From Lichenostomus cassidix (taxonomy: Eukaryota > Chordata > Aves > Passeriformes > Meliphagidae): a DNA stretch of 64,000 nucleotides. The notes beneath the pieces were generated by a model. That model saw nothing but the letters and a program-made list of their open reading frames with translations, searched no databases and was not told the origin of the DNA. This document shows positions 1 through 12,100 of this stretch, one piece after another (position 1 is the stretch's first letter; each line of letters begins with the position of its first letter). The translations under genes were made by a program, and so were the position numbers. The DNA lies in NCBI GenBank assembly GCA_008360975.2, contig CM039182.1, positions 101,153,443-101,217,442 of the forward strand, in the 5' to 3' direction.

Positions 1-3000
1 AGAAGGATGTATGTACCCTAAAGTTAGCATACAAGCTTTGAGCAGTAGCCTGTGGGGATCCTTCTGCACCCTTCCTCGTTATTGCAGACTTAAGAGCATT
101 GAGAAGCAGGAATAATCCTCCTGTACACATTTCCCTCAGCACCTTTATTATCATGATCAGTATCCACAGTGTCACAACGGACTGAAGGTGTCAGCAGGAC
201 TAGACTGAAGTAAAAAAAAAATCAGGACACCCCCCACCACAGATAGTTTTCCTTCTCTGCACTAAACCACTTCCCATCATCTGAGAATTGGAAGATTCAC
301 ACTTTGAGCATGTGCTCATACTCAGCCTCTATTCCCTGGTCAAGATGCCAACAGTCTACCAGGTGAAAGAGAAAATCCAGCATCTCCCAAACTACCCTGC
401 TGTCAGGAAGATCACAGCTAACACCATTCTTCTTCAGAGTGGAACCAGATGCAAGACCATGCTTCCACTGATTTTATTACATACTTTGGAAATATGTAGT
501 GCAGTTATGTATGTACATCAGGTATGACAATACCAGGTCGTCCAGTTTATACCCAAAGAAACTGAAGCTCAGAAGAAATGAATTACCTGCTGCAGACTGT
601 GGTGCATCAGCAAAAGCCACAGATTTATAATTCTCAGCCTCATTTCTAACCCCTTAGAACACAGTACTGAAATGTGCTTTTATTTTCTGTCCTTTGTGGC
701 CAGAAGAGGTTAGTTCCAAATTGTGGGAGCTCAGAAAACAATGAAATGTTCACTTACATCTCATAGCAACAAAATGAATAGGCCAAGTTCTTATAATGAG
801 CCAGATTGAACCCTCACTCATTTCACAAATTCAAATGTGAGATATAGTAAATGTCTACTTTTTCCAGGAAGGATCCTAAATGCTAGTATCACCTCATCAC
901 TAAGAGAACTTTTTCTGTGATATTTCTAGAAGAAGCACAAGCTAAAATACAGGAATTCTTGGGAGAAAAACATATTTAGCCAATTATAGAAGGTTCACAG
1001 AAAGCAAATTCTAATAAGCATCTAAGGCACCAGCTTACTGTTTACAAAAAATAAGTGTTGCTGTTGCGTGAAACCTGATCAAGTATAGTATTTAAACTTT
1101 TAGTAATATATTATTACAAGGACGATGCAGAAACATGAATGAGTGATAAAATCATGCCTGAGAAGTTTCCTTAACTTTTTATCTCTTCTCCAGTTTGGGG
1201 CTACATGTATTCCATGAGGCCTATGTCTTCTGGCAGACATTCACAGTTGTAAAATATATTGGTTTAATCATCAATAACACCCTTTTAATCATCCATTATA
1301 GCCTTTTAAAGGTATGAATATTTTTAAGTGTTGGTTTCTACACAGTATTTTCTTTCATGAGAGGGTTGATATGAATGTTTCACTTTATAGTAAAATTTAA
1401 ATCTGAACCAGTGTAAATTGAATCTAGTATTTTTTAATGTTGTAATTTTATAGGTATACTCTGAATGGTAAATCATTTAAATTCTAATACATTTAAATAA
1501 GGAATGAAAGAAAAACATCATTTGATACATTTTTGTCAAATTACCTACATTACATGATTACTCCTCCACAATCAAAATCAGATTTTAAATATGAATGATA
1601 CAAACAAGATTACATTCCAAATCTGCAGCACAGATTTTAGTTGCTTGTTTAAAATGACATACCTAGCTATTCAGTAATCACTTTATAATAACCCCTTTCA
1701 TTTCTAAATCTTCTTAGCCATCAGCCACTAGTGAGGAAAATGCTGGCAGTGGTTTTACAACTACACATTAGTTTTACATTTCATGACAAGCTAATTCTAC
1801 AGAGTTTGAAAGACAGACAAGCATGTGTTCTTAAGGTTTTCTTTCTTTTGCATGAAGAAAGCATACATCTAACCGAGAAATTAAAAATAAAGAGTGCAGA
1901 CATATACTTTCCACTTCACACATATGCCAGCAACAATTTATCCCAACTTCACCCTGGGAACTGCCATGAATATGTAAATCAACAAGAATTAAAAGATGGT
2001 GACAAATAACTCTTGGAAGAACTACCACGGTAAAATGGCAAATAAAGTGCGTATTTCTGGTAGATGTTACCTTTGGTAGATCTGCCTTTCGTAGACGCTG
2101 GATCAGGGTGTTCTTTGAGGAAAATGAAAGTCAAATGAGCTGTGTGGCATACACTGTCCCTCTCGACTGAATCTATCACAGGCATTTAACCCTTTGACTG
2201 AGTTACCACATGACTGCTTCACAGTGTCACTGCTGTTCTTTTCTGTCACTTCTCCATCGTATTTTAACATAACACATGTCACACCTCCTGATCTGACACA
2301 GACACGTTTAGGCACACATGTACCTCCACACTTGTGGCACCCTCAGAAACTGGAAGAGACTTCCAGACCGAGTTACACGGAATGCAGATCAGATGCTGCT
2401 CATATCTGAGAGGATGCAGACAACACAAAGGAAGCTGAAGGCCTGACAAATGGCTTTTGTAGCCACCTGACATACCTCCTTCACACACTTATCATGCCAT
2501 AGAATTGTGTTCAGTGAATGTAAAACCATCTGGTTTCATGGGTCAATACATAAATTTTCAGATATAGTAAGGAATGGTGCAGGTGGATGGCTCAGCATTA
2601 AGCATATTCATGAGAACAACAGACACAATTTGACCACACACCATAAACAGAGAAATTATTTTAATGTAACATACACTCTTCTACTCACTGCTCAAAAAAT
2701 GGGAACCCAGGAGAATATTATAAACATTTAGAAGTTCTAGTGTGAGGGAGAAATCTATTTTTCTATCCCATTTTCCTAGAAATGGCTGGAATACACCTAG
2801 GGCATTGTAAGATGTTCTCTTCATACACTAATAAAGCACATGTATTTTTCACAGTGCCCCAATCACCTTCTGATTGTGACTAATATTAATGGCAAAGCAA
2901 ACATTGTTGCTCTGCTGTGTGACAAATTAGCATGCTCGAACTCCTTACATTTTATGGTACAGCTGCTCGAGTTATCCCTGAAGCCAACTGCAGAAAATAT

Positions 3001-6000
3001 AAACCATTGTGTAAATTAGTAAAGGTTTCAGCTGTTCAATACCTGCCCTGAAAGTAGAAGACCAGAAACTGTTTACTGTGTTTCACAAAAGAATAAATGG
3101 GCAGTGCTGTTTCACAGATCAGTCAGAATAAGATGTAGCAGTGTGTTCTGGTTATCACTGTGGGCTATCGCCACTGACAAATCACATTATTTCAGAGCTG
3201 TTACGTACAGCGGTGGTAGCTAAATTGGAGATTGAAAACAGAACCTAAATTGAACCTAGATGACAGGACAACATGGTCATATCAATCTACGTAGAAGAGA
3301 AAATGCCACCAATCAATGTTACTCATCTAAAAAGGGTATTTACCATTCTTTCTAATCTGACATGTGCAATCAACCTTAACCAAATGATGTACAGTGAGAT
3401 CAGTTTTGACAAATAACTCTCAAATGCATAAACCTGATAAATGAATCAGATTCCCTGTAACAACCGGTAAAAGAAACTTTGAACTTACATACATGACAAA
3501 GCGGAACAGAATATTCTGTCTACCTACTACACTATTACATTACTAACTAGTATAAACATGTAAGAACTGCAAAGTTGAGAAGCTCATCTGTTTAATTTGT
3601 GACAAGACTCTTTTCCTGAAAAAATCTATGTATTTGCCACTTAGCATGGATGCAAGTCCTTATGTTAGGTCCATCCTCAGGACTCTTACAGAAGCTTCAC
3701 CCAAACCTGAGTAGTTACCAGCTACTGAGTAATTTAAGATGTTTTTTCACCCACAGTCTGAAATGCCATATTTGATACTGTCACTAACTAAAACGTTTGG
3801 CTTCAGTATCAATTGCAACATTCAAGTATATATAGTATTTTTTAAATGAAAGCTTTTGAAAATTACCTACATTAAGAGCATACACTCTTGACCTTTTGGC
3901 TGAATATATCCAGCCTTTTTTTCCTGTTATAGCTAGAAAAATACTTCTAGAAATCCCACACATTGCTCCCTGTCTGGTAGACATCTTTGAATTTTCCTGT
4001 GACAGATCAAGAAGTTATTTCCCACTGGTCTTCTTTGCTATGCCACTCCCCATAAAAAGCAAACATTAAGAAACCATACTTGCTGATGAAGGGAATTTAT
4101 ATTGTTATATTGAAGCGTGAAACACAGAAGAAACCAGCCCATCATTGTTGTTGATACATTTTAGTAAGGAAATGAATGGCCAGTGGAGGAGAAAGGAGAA
4201 CATCTGGGAAAAGGGGATGTATTAATGGTAAACTGCTTCAAAGTTAATTCTTCATAAAATTTACAAGAGTCCTAAGATTCCCACAAAAACGTATATGCCT
4301 AGGAATTAGATTTCTGCCTCAATACAGAAATATATGATCTACTGACAAAAAGAGTAGGGATAAACAAACACAAGCATGAGATAAAGAAGAAGATAGGAAA
4401 ATAAATATGCTTTTGTGTAATGTGTATCACAGATTAGTCAAGCCTGTGTTGTTTGTTTCCTTTAAACCCTGCTTTATTTCCACACACGATCTCAAGCCTA
4501 TTTTGTTTATTTCCTTTCTCTAGTCCTAAAGATTAATCATTTATCAGGACTACATTTCCCTCTGTTGCCTCCAGCATCCCTTGCTTTAAACACCACAGGT
4601 CACTTTGCATTTGGTCATGTCCTTCTGCTTCCTTCCCCTCTTCTAAACTTGGTCTTGTCAAATGGATTAAAGAACCTGTGCATTTATGCCAGAACCATAA
4701 CTGACATGGAAGAGCACAAAGCAGCCATCAAATATTCAGGAAAGCAGAGGTTATGGGAGGTTGCTAAAGTACCTGTGAACATGAGCAAAGGAGAGGGGCC
4801 AAGATTAGATTAGTGTTTCACTGATCCAAGACAGGCAGTTGTTTTACTGTTGAGACATAACCAGATCGCTCTGCAGATCACTCAGGGGTCCTGGATCACA
4901 GTTTTACCACACACCTCAAGAACACAGTAAAAGTGCACCAGATATAAGCTGGTGTGACAAATTACAGAACTGCATATGACAGCAATTAAATAAACCTGAG
5001 AACTACTGAATTCTATCACCAATGACTCGGGACTCAAAGTCCATTAAGCATTGTTTTTCCCAATTGAACTGAACTAATGGAAAATAATTCCTATGCTGAA
5101 AAAGGTCATACAGAAAGTAATAAAAAAGCAAGTACTATATGGTCACTATTTATACTTTACTCTAATTTGAATTTATAAATTGATAACATCTGTTATAAAT
5201 CATGATGTTTTCTTCCAAGCAGAAAAATTTCTCAAAGTCTTTCATTGCAGACTTTCCTGTCTTTATCACGACTATAAGCTGAAAAATTCAGCATAATAAG
5301 TTACATAGAGTTTGTGGAGTGCTCAGGTTTTAATCTTTAAGGGTCCTTTTCCTAACAAAACTGTGAAGAGTAAAAAGAAGGCAAAAAAATAATGAAAATC
5401 CAAATGTATAAAAAGAAACAAGACCATACAACTGGCTCAAAATCAGCAGTTCCCAGGGTTTTAGGTCAATGTACTGTCACAGAGGTGTCCTTATTTAAAA
5501 ATGAAAATAAAGTTTTAAAGTAGTTTAATTTTACAAAATAGGAAATTTCCAGAAGGATATAAACCATACATTTTAAGTATGAAAATTTGCATTTGCATAA
5601 TAGAAAATATAAGGTCTTATTGTAACTCATAATTGAACCAAATGAGAAGGTGACAATAGAAGAGCTGCTGCTTTTGCATTTGCAGAATTGTGTAGGGGTC
5701 CTCTATTATAATCCTGAATTATGATGATGCTTATTTTTTGTCAGTAATCTAAATGCAAAATAAAAATGGTTTCCTGGATTTAGTATATATATGCACACAA
5801 AATCTAAAAATATTCATATAATGTATAACTAACTTAAACTAGAAGTTTCTTGACAGCTGAGCATCTGCTTTACGTTTAATTAAGCCTGCCAGTAGCACAA
5901 CTGCATTTTAAACTATATTTGTAGGAACAAATAATTTTATTGACTTGGAATCAGGATTATGATATTCAGAACTCCATTTCCAATAGCTTATCTGCAAAAC

Positions 6001-6051
6001 CAGTAGCCATTAATAAGGTATTACAAATATTAACCAATCTTGCTGTACTAG
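1..6051. other. Intronic sequence with no recognised feature
   Basis: AT-rich unique intron. Open frames here are under 100 codons, without splice context or family resemblance. No CR1, LTR or RNA gene was recognised. Confidence 0.6.
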
Positions 6052-6640
6052 ATCACAGAATCAAAGAATGTCCTGAGTTGGAAGGGCCCCAGAAAGATTA
6101 TCTAGTCCAACTCCTGGTTCTGCACAGGACACCCCAAGGGTCACACCATGTGCCTGAGAGCATTGTCCAAACACACCTTGAACTCTGTCAGGCTTGGTGC
6201 TGTGACCACTGCCCTGGGAAGCCTGTTGCATTACTCAACCACCCTCTGGGTGAAGAACTCTTTCCTTACATCCAACCTAAACTTCCCCTGACACAAATTT
6301 CAGGCCATTTCCTTAGGTCACCTGTCGCTGGTCACCACACAGAAGAGATCAGTGTCTGCCCCTCCTCTTCCCCTCACGAGGAAGTTGTAAATGCATTGAG
6401 GTCTCCCGTCGGTCTCCTCTCTTCCAGGAAGAACAGCCCAAGTGACCTCAGCTGCTCCCTGTATGCCTTCCCCTTCAGGTCCTTCGCCATCCTTGTGTCC
6501 CTTCTTTGGACACCCTCCAAGAGCTCAATGTCTGTCTTATACTGTGGTGCCCAAAACTGCATGCAGCACTTGAGGTCAGGCCACACCAGTGCAGAGCAGA
6601 TGGAAACACTCCTCTGAGGTTTTCCTGACTGGATCTCAAA
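6052..6640 (-). mobile_element. CR1 LINE fragment, 3' part (copy A)
   Basis: This is a 5'-truncated chicken-repeat-1 retrotransposon whose sense strand is minus. The low-coordinate end starts with the reverse complement of the CR1 3' terminus (ATCACAGAATC, followed by a diverged form of the usual TTGGAAgGGaCC block and the TAGTCCAACTCC block). Moving to higher coordinates it reads back into the C-terminal part of the reverse transcriptase ORF. On the minus strand the translation shows the CR1 tail motifs QFWAPQYKTDIELLEGVQRR and LRSLGLFFLEERR. The frame is a relic with no intact enzyme. The high-coordinate boundary is approximate. A long plus-strand open frame over this element is antisense and not a gene. 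Confidence 0.93.
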
Positions 6641-6934
6641 GGTAAACCACGCAGACAAAATGGAAAAAAAAAAAAAAAACACACAGAAAGACAAAACTAC
6701 AGAGACTTGAAGTCGACAAAAGGTTGTTTGCCTGACCCAATCCATCAGCTGAAGTCTGTGGGGATCACTATTATCCACACTGATAGGTTTTAGTGGAAAG
6801 AAAGTGCTGGAGAATACGAAACCTCAGCTCAGGCTCTGACTTAGGTACTTGTCACTGTATGATCATAAAAATCCCATTCAATACCTCCAATTTGAATAAC
6901 TAAATCCTCTGTTTGCATAGTACTTTGACATTTA
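6641..6934. other. Spacer between two CR1 copies, with poly(A) run
   Basis: This segment of about 300 bp separates CR1 copies A and B. It begins with the uncertain 5' edge of copy A and includes an A run near 6663-6679. Nothing else was recognised. Confidence 0.55.
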
Positions 6935-7405
6935 TAGAATCATAGAATAGAATCATAGAAATGTTATGTTTGGAAAAGACCTTTACAATCCTTGAGACCA
7001 ACCATTAACCAGAGCACTGCCAAGTCTGCCACTAAACAGTGTCCCCAAGTGCCACATCAACATGTCTTCTAAATACCTCTGGGAATGGTAACTCCATCAT
7101 TTCCCTGGGAAGCCTTTTCCAGTGCTTGACAATCCTTTCCATGATTTTTTTTTTTTCCCCTGATACCCAGTATAAACCTTCCCTGGAGCAAACTGAAGCC
7201 ATTACCTCTCATCCAGTCACTTGTTACCTGGGAGAAGGGACTGGCACCCACCGCCCTACAACCTCATTCCAGGTAAGTGTAAAGAGTCATAATGTCCCCA
7301 CTGAGCCTCTGTTTCTCCAGGTTAAACAATCTCAGTTTCCTCAGCTGCTCCTCTGAAGATTTGTTCTCTAGACTGTTCACCAGCTTCACTGGTGTTACAT
7401 TGGAA
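6935..7405 (-). mobile_element. CR1 LINE fragment, 3' part (copy B)
   Basis: This is a second minus-strand CR1 relic just beyond copy A. Its 3' terminus is seen in reverse complement as repeated ATAGAATCATAGAAT units at the low-coordinate end, followed by the TTTGGAAAAGACCTTTACAA block typical of CR1 3' ends. The minus-strand translation shows the degenerate tail motif LRKLRLFNLEKQRLSGDI. A T/C-rich run near 7145-7158 interrupts the copy. The 5' truncation point near 7405 is approximate. Confidence 0.92.
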
Positions 7406-9091
7406 GGAGGTATTGTTACTTTTTCAGTATTCTCTGAAAGCTGAAAGAAAAGCAACATGAAGGTCAGGGTATCTCAGCTATTCCACTGCTGGGGAGCACT
7501 GACCAACTCATAAAACTGCCTGATTTTCACCTTTTGTGCCTCCAATCCTCAACTCCATCCCTGGAGTAGGAAGATGGAGGATAAGGCTCGTCTTGTTTAG
7601 AAAGCCTCAGTGGGGGCACTAAACTGGGGAGAACCTTTCCTAAACCAGGTGACACAGGTGAGTTGGGATGATGTCCCAGGTGCAGCCACCCAGGTGCTGG
7701 CAGAGGGGCTGTAGGGCAGCCTCTGCAAGATGCCAGGCTCCAGCTGGCTCCAACCAACACACTGCAGGACACAGCTCTGAGGGTGGGCAACCTGTTTCAA
7801 ATTGTCTTTGCTTCTCACAACTCCAGTCTATTTCAAATCACAAAAACCATATTCATTTTTCCCAAGTTGAGTCTGTTTTGCCTCTGATGGTGATTGGCAA
7901 CTGGTCTTTTCTCTACCTTGATCCATGACCTTTTCCATTTTATTTTGTCTCTTGTCTTGTTGAGGAGGGGCAGTGAGAGAAGAACTTACCAGACAGCCAG
8001 AGCCAGCCAAGGTCAGCCCACCACATATTGGTTTGGTATTTTGATTTATTTTAGTTGCATTCAGGTATAGTGAGTGTTCCCTGAATGAAGAACACAATAT
8101 CAAGGCCTCCACAAACAGAAGCCTAAAATAGACAAGACATTTTGCACCATAAAAACTTTTTGTGTTCAATTTTTGATGAATTCACACTGCATTAAGTATT
8201 GGAGAAGAAAGCAATCGTTTTAAATTGTATCAGCACTAGCAGCATGTAACCATGGTAATTAAAACAGTATTATTTTTTAAAATTACAAAAGACTACTCAA
8301 GACATTTGAAAAGGAAGTACCCAAGAAAGAACATCTTTCTTCCGATAACTACAGCTCGTTAAGTCTGGAAAATTATTAAGACACAGACATTTTTTACTCC
8401 TGCTAAACAATTAGTTAGATATGCCACAGAATAATGATTTTAATTAAGAATTAAATTAAACAGGGAGTTTCCATGGACAGAACTTTCAAGAAGCCTTAAA
8501 GCAAATTACTGTTAGATGTCTGAGAGAATATTTTGACTAGAATTTTCCTCCCCTGTACTTAAATGAAGATTTCACTACCTTAATTCATATTTACAAGTAT
8601 TCTAATACAAGAGTGGTTCCTAACTGAGAAAATACCACACAACCAGACCCCTAAAAATTCCATTATTTTAAGACTTAAAGCAGAGGGTGCCCACATGAGA
8701 GCTCAGAAGTATGGAAATCCACTTCAGCCCTTTCACTGAACTGAACATCTAATACTACCATAAAGAATGTACGTGAACAGGGGTTGGAGGGACTGGTCCC
8801 ACTGCAGTTGCTGCCTAGGACAGAAAAAAAACCTCAGTAGGCAACAGCAAGAAACCACTTCTGTGCTAATTTTTATAAAAATCTTCAGCATGATACAAAA
8901 GCATTCTTGATTTAACTCACTGATCTTAAACTTCCAACACTGGCTTCTGCCAATAACAAAGAAGATAGATTCTTGGAAGTGTTACAGTAGTTCAATATGG
9001 CAAGACTATCCCTGGAGAAAATCTGGTTTCAATTATGAGCTAAAACAAGAAAAGAAAAATGTTTCTCCAAGCCCAACGGTAGTTTTCTCTC

Positions 9092-9140
9092 TGAATTCAT
9101 GAGTGAATTCAGCCACTGCACAGCCATGACATGTGGCTGT
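9092..9140. repeat. Two adjacent short inverted repeats
   Basis: The self-complementary octamer TGAATTCA occurs at 9092-9099 and again at 9104-9111. Just after it, ACAGCCA at 9120-9126 pairs perfectly with TGGCTGT at 9134-9140 across a 7-nt loop. These are short and could be chance. Confidence 0.5.
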
Positions 9141-12100
9141 CATAGCAAAACTTCTGCAGCCCAACGCACTGAAAAAAGATTTGCAAGACATGTATCCTCT
9201 GCCTCTCCCACCATGCTGCAGAACAGCAATTCCCCACAGGGTTGTATGGTGCACAGGACCTCTAATCCCTGTAGTGGGGATCCCACTTTCAGCAATGAGA
9301 CCTTAAAAGCTCCCAGACACACCTGAAGCCCCTTAGTGAAAGCAAGTTAGCAAAGGCCTTAATTTATGCCTTAATTGAACAGGAATGTGGACGACACACT
9401 ACTGGTGGATGAAAAAGGTTAAGAGAGACAAGTCTCACTTGTTCTCAAGTTTCCCATCAAATACAGAAGCAGTAGAAAAAGTCAAAATACCACACTGTCA
9501 CTAACACCAACAAATCGGGGTATGTAAGTTCAACCTCCTATCATATTCAGGGAACTTTTCATCCTTCCTTCTTAGGGTTGTACTTGAACATGCAAATGCC
9601 CTGGGAGATATGCTCACCATAGCACTATCATGTATCCCTGTGCATATGCCCAATATTATGACATGTCCTATGCTTTAGATGCATCCCAAGAACTTCCATC
9701 CTTGCCCTCTCTTCTCCTGAGTGACCGGTGTAGTAAAATGCTGCTGGCTTACACAAACAGGAAAACACTCTTGGTTTTCTTTCATTTGTCTCCACTGCCC
9801 TTGGCAAACTGCAGCAGGAAGTGGCGAATGGAATAAAGGCTTCAGCTACTCTCAGCTGCCGGGAAGCGTGGGGAACCCACCACAGACATACAGGTAATTG
9901 GATAATGAGGGACCTCAAGGATACTGGAAACCTTTGGTTATTCCTACAGCCATGCAGAGATGTTTAGTGAAAACTTCAAGTTAACCAGACTCCCTGGTAA
10001 GAAGCAGAAGTGCCAAATGTCTCATCAGAAAGTCTCTTCTTAGTTGACTATTTAGATTAGCAGATTCAGGGCACATGAAAAAGCAGCTGAATAAAGACAA
10101 AGGTTGATTATCTAAATCAGGTTTTGGCCCAGAATGTCACCTGTCACTGGAGGAAAGCACTACATGGCAATGGTATACTAGAAAAACAAAACCAGCTAGT
10201 GGTAATAGAGTGCTGTGCAATGCCACCTTACATATTTGTAAGAGGGCTTTAAAAACAAAACCAAAAAGCTTAAAAAGCTGAACCTATTATTATGGTGATT
10301 TTGCTTTCTAGCAGAGGGAAGTGTAAAGCATGCATTTTTACAAGTTTATGCCAAATTACCTATCCAAATTTTCTTTAGATAAATTTGCAGTAACAAGATT
10401 AAAAATACATAGAGGTTAGTTACAACTGGCAGTACACACCCTAGGAGGCTTCTGGCAGCTTCATAGGCATTAATCATGGTCCATACAAAATTATTCCCTC
10501 ATGAATTAACATAAAATAAGGCAATAATTCCATCTACAGTTTTCAATGACATGAACAAATGACTCAAGATTTAATCCTGTTGTTTATGATGTTCCTACAA
10601 TCTCTTGATAAAGGTAAAGCCGAATGTTTGTAACTACAGCCACATTATTTTTACAGTATGATCAGCAGGTCATACAATTACCTACATGACTGCATGTTGT
10701 TGAAACAATTTTGCTCTCAGTGCAACTGAAAAGCTATTTAAAATTGAAACAAATAAACCCATTTGAATCAAAAGAATTTGAAACTCATTTCAATTTTTAA
10801 AAACAGAAATAGTTCTACATAATGATCAGGAAAACTATCTCTTAAGTCAAGAGGGAAACATATGAACAACAAAATGAATATAGCAATACTATGGAGACAA
10901 AAGAAGTATGTGCATGATGCCTGTTCTAAATATATATATTCACAGAAAGTATTTTATTCTTGACTAAGGCACTGTCTGGAATATTCTGAAAGAAAAGTCC
11001 TAATAGCTGGTTTAAACTTTCTCCATTTCTTTTAAGGAAGAAAGATGAAGAGCATCTGAAACATTCTGAAGGCAATCTACCAAAACCACTGACTAACAGA
11101 GAGCTCCCCATATAACACCCAGTAATCATTACAAAGATCATTGTACATACAAGTGCCATTATGAAAACATAACAGGCACGAAAATGCCCAAAAGTATCAC
11201 AGACATCACTAAAAATCATTAGTTCCTTTTTCTAATAACAGCAATTAAAGAATTTTATTGTTTCTCTAGTCAAATAAAGTTGCAGAATTGCATGAACAAT
11301 GCTGGTATCCATTTCAGCTCTCTTGTGGTTATCTTGTGTATGTCTTTAGTATTAAACTTAGACTTGGGTGTAGCTGTTTGTCTTACCAGGAGAAAAACTT
11401 AGCAGTTAGCTGCAGATACCTCATTCTTGTGTAAACATATTTTATATGCATTTAAGTCTGGCAGTCCATATGGTAACACTGATGACTGCTGTTTCACTTT
11501 AAAATACATCCACATATCCAAAATTTAATTCAGGCAATGTCAGTACACTAATTTTTATTTTGAACACAATTATTAAGGAATATAAAAAAAGACGTATTAA
11601 AAATTTAGTATCATTTGCATTCTTGAAAGTATACAAAATAGCTCATAAATAGCTGGTTTTTTAGTTGAAACAGAAGTGGATTATTACAGAAGTTATGGAA
11701 AGCAATTAGAGAAAAATCACACATTTCATTACAATGCAAACTGGAGAAGTGCAAAGAGGGAGTACTAGCAGGACTTAGGTTAGAACAGCAAAACACTCTT
11801 TTTATTAAAAGCACAATTTCATAAAATACAGGATTTATGCTCTTGACTCCCATCAAGTTTATGGCTGTGATCTCATATGAGATGTTTACTGATAAGCATG
11901 TCCAGAGAAAAAAAAATCAAGCTCTTCATGTGACAGCTGATCTGCAGAACTGTCCTTAGTCACTGCAATCTGCACATCACAGCCAGTCCCTGGCAGTCCA
12001 GGCACAACTGGTCAGAAAAGCTGCAATGGCAGGAGGAGACATTCCCAAGTGCTGGGAAGGAAACGGCAGCTAACACTGTTTTGAGCACTTACAGGAGAGC

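Noticed and set aside
5940..6617. 225-codon plus-strand open frame
   Set aside because: It lies antisense over CR1 copy A for most of its length; the same bases read on the minus strand give CR1 RT tail motifs.
6374..6778. 134-codon minus-strand open frame
   Set aside because: It is the degenerate CR1 ORF2 C-terminus plus flanking sequence, recorded as a mobile element and not a host gene.
7527..7818. Overlapping minus-strand frames in a less AT-rich patch, considered as a possible exon
   Set aside because: No family resemblance, no fit to the expected PTPRM FN3-2 sequence, and Pro/Ser richness follows from base composition.
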